A stretch of 64,000 nucleotides of DNA from Carex sylvatica (Eukaryota; Streptophyta; Magnoliopsida; Poales; Cyperaceae): the NCBI GenBank assembly GCA_964058845.1, contig CAXKVR010000238.1, positions 104,766 through 168,765 on the forward strand, in the 5' to 3' direction. Position numbers and translations under genes: made by a program. The notes under the pieces are model-generated. The model was not told where the DNA came from. It worked only from the letters and a program-made list of their open reading frames with translations, and searched no databases. Within the stretch, counting starts at the first letter, position 1. Each line of letters starts with the position of its first letter. Shown here one piece after another: positions 55,755 through 64,000 of this stretch.

Positions 55755-57619
55755 AAAAGTGATTTTTGACAACGAAATACTATTATAAACATTTTTTTAT
55801 TTATTAATGACGGTATTTTTTACGACGAAGTACCGTCATAAATGTATTTTTTCTCTCGCAAAAAGTGTCTACTTTGTTGCAAAGTTATTAGAATATATAA
55901 AGGTACTAAATCAAATTGAACATGTCACTGAGACCATGACCCATTATTAATGACAATTTCAGTTTTTCTTATAGGCAGCTATAGTGTTTATATTCAATTT
56001 AAATCATATATACCCCCTCCAAACTCCGATCCAGATCTCCTGAAGTAACTCAATTTTAAGTTTAGATGCTGGCAGTCCGATTAAAATTCAGGCCAATCTG
56101 GTTCCAGCTAGAATGCACGGGGCCCTTAAATATGCTTGTCAGAATAGATCGGACGTTATAGATCGTTCTTTATAATATTTGAATTTCAGTATATATAATA
56201 TTATGGAGAGTAAGGCTACGCTATTTCGGGAATTAAATTGGCTGTTTTAATTCGCGCTCATATCTCTAGTTTCGAAGTTCAAATAGCCGATCCAAATCGT
56301 TAGATATTTAATCTATATTAAAATGTGCTTGGAGACCAAATTTTACATTTTTTGAATTTTTTTTACTATTTATTAAGATGGTTTGAAAATCGTTATTTTT
56401 ATTAAAATTCTGCACCATTAAAAAATAGCAATTTTCAAACCATCTTAATAGATAGTAAAAATATAATTTAATTTTAAAACATGATTTAATTTTAAGAACC
56501 TATTTTATTAGTTGAAAGTTAGTTTGATCTATTTTTTTTAAACTTAAAGTGCCTAATAAAATATAGTGCCCAATAAAGTTAGTTTGATCTATTAGTTAAA
56601 AGTTAGTTTGATTTTTTTTTTTGATCTATGTTTTTTAGTTTGATCTATTTTTTTAAGTTAATTTTAAAACATGATCTTATAAAGTGCCCAATAAAATATA
56701 GTGAAAATTAAAAGAAAATGAAATTTATCACCAACTGTCTAACATCTATGCAAAATATGTTCTAAACATTAAATCATGTTTTAATCTCAAGTTTTTGCGG
56801 TGTAAAAATTAATGGATATATAACAGTGGACTTACGTTGTTGTTTAAACTATTTTGCAAACTACAACTTAATTCAAAGGGAGTTTGTTTAAACTATTTTG
56901 CACTATTATGTGACATTCATACACCACTGAAAACTTAGGATCAAAACATTATTTAATTTTAAGAAGATGTTTTGAATGGATTTTGGACAACTTTTGACAT
57001 CTCATTTAACAACTACATACACAGTAATTAATTAATCAACTACATCACATAAAGCAATAACACAACAATTTAAAAAAAGATCACAAGTATCAACACACAA
57101 AGTACAACTAATATTGCTAGTTGTTTCTTGATAATCGAAGATATTTCTGCCTCATTTTGATATCTTGCAACTTATCTGTAAGGTTACATATGAGAATTTA
57201 AACTTGCATTACTTAAATTGGCAGTGCTATCGCACCAGCTAATTTAAATTGGTTGCAGACAAGTTGCATTACAGACATGTATAAAATTTCCTCTCCGAAT
57301 TCTTTTGGGCCAATGAAACCATCACAACAGTCATCTTAAGACATCTACTGCAATAAAGATCTGATTAATAATGACTATTTTGACTATTCATTTTGCCTAT
57401 ACAAATAAAAAAATAACATTAATTAACTAAACTCTAGTTTAAATTATTCTCTAATTTAAGAAACTATTCAAAATAACAATTAAAATAAGCAGAAAATAAA
57501 GGAGAGAAGAGTGATCTAACATACAAATGACTCCAGGAGATAAAATGTTGATCTTTGTCCATTGATGAGTCGCTTGAAGCTCGACCCTTTTTGCAATCGT
57601 GGTAGTCACAGGTACTGCC
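55755..57619. other. Intergenic, AT-rich; transposon remnants only
   Basis: 55755-55860 has inverse ACGGTATTTTTTACGACG / CGACGAAGTACCGTC motifs like a transposon subterminus. 56205-56465 is a diverged relative of the hairpin MITEs at 40590-41497 (GGAGACCAAATTTTACATTTTTTG, ACTATTTATTAAGATGGTTTG). 56510-56700 has repeated TTAGTTTGATCTA pieces. No gene recognised. Confidence 0.5.
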
Positions 57620-58318
57620 GGGCGTCTGTCCCAAGGCCATCCTCATCGTGTCGGGACACTGGGACACGCACTCCCCTGAGGTCAGCATCATTAACGGTAC
57701 CAACGACACAATCTATGATTTCTATGGCTTCCCCAAACCCATGTATAAGTTGAAATATCCAGCCCCTGGTGCTCCCCTTGTCGCTACTAGAACCCGAGAC
57801 CTCATTAGTGCTAGTGCCGGCTTTGGCCCCGTCAGAGAGGATACCAAGCGCGGTCTCGACTCTCAATCATGGCGCCTGGGTCCCCCTGATGCTCATGTAC
57901 CCTGATGCCGACATCCCAGTCTGCCAGCTCTCCGTCCAGTCCGACCGTGATGCCACCTACCATTACAACATTGGTCGTGCCCTTGCCCCGCTCCGAGACG
58001 AAGGCGTCCTCATCATCGGCTCTGGCAGCGCAACCCACAATCTGAGCACCCGGTCCTATGACAATAAGCCTCCACCCACCTGGGCCATTGATTTTGATAA
58101 TTGGCTCAGAGATGCCGTCGTGAACAGAAGGTCTCTCTCTAACAAACACAAACAAACATTTGATTTGATTTAAGATGATTGATTGTAATGTACAACTCTG
58201 ACATTAATTAAATTACAGGTACGATGAAGTCAACCATTTCTATGAAAAGGCGCCAAGTGACAAGATGGCACAACCCAAGCCTGATCATTTACTACATTAC
58301 TACATTGCCAATGAATAA
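57620..58318 (+). pseudogene. LigB / 4,5-DOPA extradiol dioxygenase-like gene, broken
   Basis: The first segment reads [53 protein letters not shown]; after a 7-nt insertion (57861-57867) the other frame continues [38 protein letters not shown] to 58130. After an intron the last exon (58219-58318) encodes YDEVNHFYEKAPSDK..PKPDH, then stops early, lacking the FYPLHVA..GSMSY end. The N-terminal exon with the HGSP motif is absent. The metal-site histidines in SGHWD, DHGAW and ATHNL are still visible. This family includes betalain DODA but is present in all plants; the substrate cannot be inferred. Confidence 0.85.
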
Positions 58319-59806
58319 TTTATCCAGTTCTCTATCTGTGTCTCTCCATCTCTTGTATATCTTTTGTTTATTATGTAATGTAATTTAATATTCGAGTGAA
58401 TTCATCTAATATAAATTTATTAGTTCTTGAAGTGTTGCATGCGGACAGTTCTGGTCAACAATAGAGCATTAATTACAATTCATGATAAAGATGCTACTAA
58501 AATACAACAGAAATAACTCATGTTGCCCCTAACTAAGTACAAAAATTTGTGTTTATCTGTGGATAAAATTGCTTAACAGTGTCTGTATACTTGCGGATGC
58601 TTCTGTCAATATAATAACAATAAATTCTCAGAAATAACAATTTATGTCGACTTACCCTCATCAATAAACACTAATCATATACGACAAACCATACACGAAT
58701 CGGCAAAATTTCCAACAAACAATGTGTAAAGGGAGGAGTTGTGCGCGAATGTTGTGTATTTTAGGTATATGAATTGTTTGAGAATGTTTTAATTCGCTAG
58801 GGGCTGTTTCATAAAATTTCAATGAGTTTGCCTGCAATTTGGGTTTATCAGAGGATTTAGAGCACAAAAGGGTTAGGATTCCTCAAGATTTGTGCTGGGA
58901 GCGCTAAGATTTGGGCCAGCAGGGCTTCAAAATTAGCGCAGGGTGCTGATTGACTTAAAATTGGGCTTGGGTCGCTGGCAAGTCGGCCTGGACTTGTCAG
59001 ATGCAGACGCCATTGGAATTTAAATTTCGCCAAGATTTGTGTTGGGGCATTTCAATAAACGTGCGAGCGCGCCAATAACTGTGCTGCTGCTTTAGGATTC
59101 ATCTGAACAAGGGTTTGCTTCTGATGGGTTTCTCGGCGTCAATGGTGGTGCTTCCGGCCACAGCAGCTTTGGGAGAGCTTAACTTTGAGGTCATCTCGTC
59201 AAGAGGAGTCGACTTCACCATTTTGGTTTGATTTTGGTTTGAAATCATTTTGGTATGGGAAATTGTCTGGGCATCCAGAACAACTGTGAATATATAGTCA
59301 ATTTTGGTTTGATTTTGGGTTGCGTTCAGAAATAAATATAGAATTTTGAAACATCTTAAATAGAGTTCGCCGACCAAACAAGATCAAAACAATAACTTCG
59401 AAATATTCCATCACAATTTTTTACTTTCTCCAGACGCAACAAATTATGCATCCTCATATGTACGTGCTTCGATTTACAAATAATTTTTAACATGATCTAG
59501 TATCCAATACATATTTCCTAATTATTAGGCTAGGCCTTTACTACTGGAATATATATTTGTTTAAAGTTTGATATGCGTGCATCACCATAGGAATTAATGC
59601 TGCTCAACAAGAAGTAATTAATCAAAAATAATTAATTAAAAGAAAAATGGAATTATTTATATATACACTTCAACTTGAAGAATACAACAAGGCAATTCAA
59701 GTATGTAACTTAATTTGGATATGAGAACAAAGTTTTATTACATGCCATCATAGTTTATTAATTAGAACATGTGTTCTATGTGGCAGTGAATTTTAATTTG
59801 AGAGCA
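58319..59806. other. Intergenic, no gene seen
   Basis: The first about 140 bp matches the LigB fragment downstream region at 21160-21300. 58880-59100 is GC-richer than average, but no frame is convincing; the minus-strand ORF 59099-59377 has no recognisable domain. Confidence 0.45.
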
Positions 59807-60313
59807 TCAACAAATGCAATGACAGTCTAATTTATTTTTCTTGCAAAATCCTCCTTTTGAACAACCGGTTAAGCACCAACTGTTACATGTTTTATTCTTA
59901 TTGCAGTTTGTATGGCCATTCCATCGACGATGGTCGGTGCAACAATCTTGCCCTGAAACACCTATATATATATATATATAATTTATGTCAAAAAAATCCA
60001 GTAGTTTTAGCAACGGTACCAATAAATATACATAGTTTAACAAGGTTATTACACACATATAATTGCCTCATTTTAATATATCTCTTAATATAGATCAGGC
60101 TAGCTAGATCCATATTTTAACAATTTTTCTCTTTTACCGAATAAATGAAAAATATGAATTAATTAAAAGTAATACATACATAATATACTGCTAGATCGAT
60201 ATTGCATAAAGAAAAATAAATAAAAGAGACATGATCTTACTATGTAGATCACCAGTCATGCTGATCATGAGCAAGCAAAGGCATAGATAAACAGCAAAGC
60301 TAGACCGAACCAT
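59807..60313 (-). CDS. CRP copy 4: defensin-like secreted cysteine-rich peptide
   Basis: Exon 1 60313-60241 (MVRSSFAVYLCLCLLMISM, signal peptide) and exon 2 59961-59807 join in phase to give 75 residues. The mature peptide keeps the ten-Cys pattern (CC, NC, KTC, NSWC, LTGC, GGFC, DCHCIC). It is closest to copy 3 (CCTDHRRWNGHT versus CCTDHHRWNGHT). Intron 279 bp with a (TA)n tract at its acceptor end. The flanks on both sides resemble those of copy 3, so these two also arose by segmental duplication. Confidence 0.85.
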
Positions 60314-60377
60314 TTTTTTTTTTTTTTTTGTGTTAATTAAAGTGAATTGGTTATTTTACATATGCTTCCGTGATTGA

Positions 60378-60386
60378 TTATAAATA
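60378..60386 (-). promoter_or_regulatory. TATA box of CRP copy 4
   Basis: TATTTATAA on the minus strand, 65 bp before the ATG, preceded by CAAG as in the other copies. Confidence 0.65.
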
Positions 60387-60389
60387 CTT

Positions 60390-62857
60390 GAAATGCCAAA
60401 ACCAGAATGGAACAAAGAGGTTACTGCTGAGAGGCAATTAACTGAAATAGATATACATTTTTATTATTTTTATTATTTTTTTGTTTGTTTCTTTGCTAAA
60501 TTATTTAACTTCCCTCCATTACAACCTAATTTCTTGTTTTAAGAAATTACGATAGTTCAAATTAAAGACATCAAAATTTATCATCAAATGATCTAATATA
60601 TGCTTGAATGCCAAATTATCTACTCAAATTTGCATCCAACCTTTGTGTGATTACATCCATGTTTAGTCCATTTTGAATTTTCCTTTTTATGTAATATCTA
60701 TAATAAGAAATTAATACAATATTTAGCTATGGGCATATAATTTGTTGCTGATGGCAACAAACAATTCAAGAAAAAGGGGGTTTCATTGTCATAATTTATT
60801 TGTGCCATACAATATTAATAATCTTAGTTTTAATTTACAATTTGAAATTTAAATCTAAACATGTTAAATCAGAACTATTAATCTTGTTTTGTTTTATATG
60901 AGATTATTTTGTGTAAAATTTTATGATTTTAAGCTCTCCAAAAATAAACAAATGAAACTAATTGGTTATTACAATGGTTTAAAACAAGGCATTGTTCTTT
61001 TTGAAACCAAAAACACCTAAATGAATTACATCAGCATGCTTGTAGTCAGTTATCAGAGAACAAAATCCATTAGTAAGTATTTATATTATAAAAATTAATT
61101 GTTTTACCAATTAACTTGCCGTGCCGTAATACTTTCTTAAGCCATCTCTATCACAATATCAAGAGAACCAACAATGTCACACCATTATGCCTAAATTCAT
61201 GCTCGGTCGGAGGCGTTTGATTTACTTTAAGACATGATCTTTCAGGTAAAGTTAGTGACTTTAATGCCTACTAATAATTTGATTGATAAAAAATATATTT
61301 ATAATGAGTCAAGCGACTTTAATTTCTAGATCTACTTTTTTTTTATTCTTACAAAATTTTTAAATTACTCTAATCACTCTTAATCACTTTCTAAATTCCT
61401 AGATTTACTCTTTTAATGTATCTACTTTTTAATCCTACTTATATACCCTCATAATCGCTCTAATATCTTAATCTCATCTCGCTCCATGACTAAATCTACT
61501 TCTTCGACCGCCACCGCACTCCAACAACAACAGTATCTATTCACCGTTACGTTCCGATCGATGGAGAAACTACGCTTCAAGCTCCAATGATACCACACTC
61601 TCAGTTCTGATCACTCCCCTCATCCTCCTCTCCGCTTGAGGAAGTAGAGCTGAGATAGAGGGGGTGTTGTGTCGGAAATGAGACCTACAAAGATGGGAAG
61701 TGCGGAGTTGGGTAGAGGGGAAGCGGCCGCTCAATATTAATGCAGATCGAACGGCTCCGATCAGACATCAGACCAACTTAGGTATAAGGTCAGAGATGAT
61801 TTACTGTTACTTCGGCTCCATTTTGTTATAATGTAGATTATATATTGAGTGACCTGTTTAAGGAAAAAAATATAATTAGGATGAACTAACAGTAGATATT
61901 TGTTTTTCGCAGAGTTGACTGAGGTATACTATATGTTTGATTGTTTAGACTACCAAAACTACTATTATATATACTTTAATTAGATAAGAAGATGTAAATT
62001 GTAGAAACTCTTATCCCCTCCTATATGTTTGATTGTTTAGACTACCAAAACTACTATTATATATACTTTAATTAGATAAGAAGATGTAAATTGTAGAAAC
62101 TCTTATCCCCTCCTATAGTCCTATGCTATATATACCATGCGTTTTTTTTTTATCCTTCCCTTTCCCTGCATTGTTGCACTGGGACTTTATGAAGCATTTG
62201 AGGCATTTATGAAGTATTTGGGCCTGAAATGTGTCACCTTCCTGACATGGGTCAATACGAAGCCTTTGGGCCTTAAATATATAGCCTTCCTGACTTGGGC
62301 CTTGATAAAGAATTTGATGTGATCAGGAAAAAGTACTAGAAAATGGAAGTGATTGGGGAAGTATATATGCTATAAAGTGACTTGGGCCTTGATAAGGAAT
62401 TTGAGTTGTTGGTACTGATCTCATTATCAGTTACCATTTCTTATTTTTTATTAAGTATTAAAGAAATACAAATATATATTGTGCTTTTATTTGCAGACAA
62501 AATGAGTTAGAAATGTAATTAAACCTGGAATCAAGCAATATCAACCATCCCCCCTCCCCAACAAAAATGAAAATGGACTCATCTTTTGTCAGATGTTCTT
62601 AGAGAAAAAATAAACAATACCCTTCTGGTACAAACAGGTACCCTAGCTGATCTATACTTTATGGAACCAAATAAAACAATTCTTGGCCTATACTGAAGTA
62701 AATCTGCTAAAATAGAGTGCATATTAATCTTGCAAATTGTTACAATTAAATTAAACAAAATCAAGACAAATGGCCTTATATCAAAATCCACCAATCTAAC
62801 CCATTTAAAGCAACAAGAGCTGAGAGTCTCATATCTCTCCCCTTCCCCTCAATTTCA
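60390..62857. other. Intergenic; CRP upstream paralogy, then no gene
   Basis: 60390-61030 is homologous to the upstream region of CRP copy 3 (53290-54300, minus its insertions). 61500-61750 is GC-richer but has no convincing frame. 62140-62350 contains GGGCCTTGATAA..AATTTGA motifs also found at 33600-33760. Confidence 0.5.
61931..62115. repeat. Two-copy tandem duplication, 92-bp unit
   Basis: ATATGTTTGATTGTTTAG at 61931 recurs at 62023, and the whole 92 bp between is repeated exactly as far as can be seen. Confidence 0.9.
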
Positions 62858-62864
62858 TATATAA
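62858..62864 (+). promoter_or_regulatory. Possible TATA box of the GNAT gene
   Basis: TATATAA, about 209 bp before the ATG at 63073. A short upstream ATG occurs at 62943 in another frame. Weak evidence. Confidence 0.3.
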
Positions 62865-63072
62865 CTCCTCAGAATTTCCTATTTCACATAAAACTTACAA
62901 AGAAGTGTACTGGGTAAATTAAAAAAAAAAAAAGAATTATAGATGGATAAAGGAAGAAAGCAAGTGTTGTTACCCATAGACTTTTTTTTTGAGTCCTTGT
63001 CCATTGACCTCCCTCTCCTACAAGTGTTGTTACAAAACCACAGCTCAAATCAGTTGAAGAACAAATCTAGAG

Positions 63073-63759
63073 ATGGATCAAGACCAAAAGCAACAAATAC
63101 CCCAAACCCCAACCATAACTCTGCGCAAATTCACGCCATCGGATGTCGATGCTTTCATGTCATGGGCTGCCGACCCACGAGTGACCCATTTCCAGCGCCG
63201 CCATCCCTATACCGATCCAGCTGAGGCCTTGGCCTACATCACGACCAAAATCCTGCCCCACCCATGGTACCGTGCAATCTGCGTAGATAACACACCGGTC
63301 GGATCAATCTCGGTATGATTAAAATTGCAATAATCATTGCCCCAAAAAAAAACAGAGAGAAAAAGAGAAAGGTTCTATGATAATTTCAATAGCAAATCAA
63401 TCTTTATACTACATATGTTATGATTTCTCTAATCCTCCTATTAAATTTGAATGAATCAGGTAAAACCTGCACCAGGTGAAGACCGGCACAGAGCTTCGAT
63501 CGGGTATCGGATTGCATACGACTACTGGGGGAAGGGAATTGCATCCGAGGCACTTAAATTGACCGTAAAATCTGTGTTCGAGGAATTGGGCTACTTGGAG
63601 AGGCTGGAGGCGATTGCCGATGTGGACAACCTGGCAAGCCAACGTGTGCTCGAGAAAGCCGGGTTTAAAAAGGAAGGGGTTTTGAGGAAGTATGTGAAGC
63701 TCAAAGGGGAGAGCAAAGACATGGTCATGTTTAGCTTCTTATCTAGTGATGCTTTTTAA
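63073..63759 (+). CDS. GNAT-family N-acetyltransferase (RimJ-like)
   Basis: Two exons, 63073-63312 and 63460-63759, joined at phase 0 (GSIS-VKPAP), give a 179-residue protein. LRKFTPSDVDAFMSWAADP at the start, HPWYRAICVDNTPVGSIS, then the acetyl-CoA binding segment GYRIAYDYWGKGIASEAL (motif A, Q/RxxGxG/A type) and ADVDNLASQRVLEKAGFKKEG (motif B) identify a plant RimJ/RimL-like acetyltransferase of the usual length. It has no signal or transit peptide, so it is probably cytosolic. The substrate is not predictable. Nothing is broken. Confidence 0.92.
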
Positions 63760-64000
63760 TTTTGTAATATGATATTTACTCTTTCAAATTTCAAAATCTC
63801 ACAAATATATCCAATTTATTTGCTTATCTAAATTTTTTTTTTTTTTTTCCATTTAGAGAAAGATTCTTTTTTATTTATTTTATTTTTGTAATTACTATTG
63901 AAAATGATACTTTGATTGTGACATCAACCTATAATTAATTGGAGATCCAAATAGTGTGTATATATATATATACACACACACATTTAAGTGCTAAACCATC
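63760..64000. other. GNAT downstream region
   Basis: AT-rich, with a (TA)n(CA)n tract near 63957-63982; no gene. Confidence 0.5.

Noticed and set aside
59099..59377. Minus-strand ORF of 92 codons after the LigB pseudogene
   Set aside because: No domain, no paralogue in the window and no splice or promoter support.
61500..61750. GC-richer stretch as a possible exon
   Set aside because: No frame is open over a meaningful length with splice sites, and nothing is recognisable.

Overview
This is nuclear DNA of a flowering plant. It is AT-rich, its genes have GT-AG introns, and it carries plant-only families: UGT94- and UGT91-type glycosyltransferases, clade IA serine carboxypeptidase-like (SCPL) acyltransferase, TKPR2-type reductase, plant mobile domain and Mutator-like transposase. 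It looks eudicot-like, but the species cannot be told from the sequence. Genes are sparse and most of the window is transposons, inverted-repeat elements and decayed gene copies. All exon coordinates were read by eye from splice sites and reading frame.

Layout. 0-2 kb: first two exons of a TKPR2-like reductase (minus), running off the left edge, with a foldback element in its second intron. 3-6.7 kb: a decayed LINE interrupted by a 5'-truncated Copia. 8.0-9.4 kb: intact intronless UGT94-like gene (minus). 10-18.7 kb: a tandem duplication carrying two cysteine-rich peptide (CRP) genes, the first broken, separated by a truncated Copia. 19-22.2 kb: CACTA-like end, foldback, last-exon fragment of a LigB (DOPA-dioxygenase-like) gene, small Mutator-like (MULE) element. 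22.4-33.5 kb: one 11,062-bp MULE with 145-bp terminal inverted repeats and an 8-bp target duplication; it holds a complete three-exon transposase (minus), an eight-exon plant-mobile-domain gene (plus, one frameshift), a small basic ORF and three tandem-repeat arrays. 33.9-34.4 kb: 5' fragment of the UGT94-like gene. 34.9-42.4 kb: SCPL acyltransferase (minus) whose second coding exon is missing. 42.9-49.2 kb: two further MULEs and two ACCCG-rich hAT-like elements, all with target duplications. 49.4-50.9 kb: intact UGT91-like gene with an odd donor-site residue. 51.5-60.3 kb: two more CRP genes (minus), with an AOP-like dioxygenase pseudogene and a LigB pseudogene between them. 63.1-63.8 kb: intact two-exon GNAT acetyltransferase.

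What probably works: UGT94, UGT91 (possibly altered), three of four CRP genes, the GNAT, and the MULE transposase. Both UGTs belong to the group that adds a sugar to an existing glycoside. Around them lie broken SCPL, dioxygenase and LigB genes, which resembles an eroding specialised-metabolism neighbourhood; no joint pathway is shown by the sequence. The most unusual object is the MULE with plant-mobile-domain cargo, one of several elements here whose termini combine a common CCG(A)-start outer end with differing GC-rich palindromes inside.
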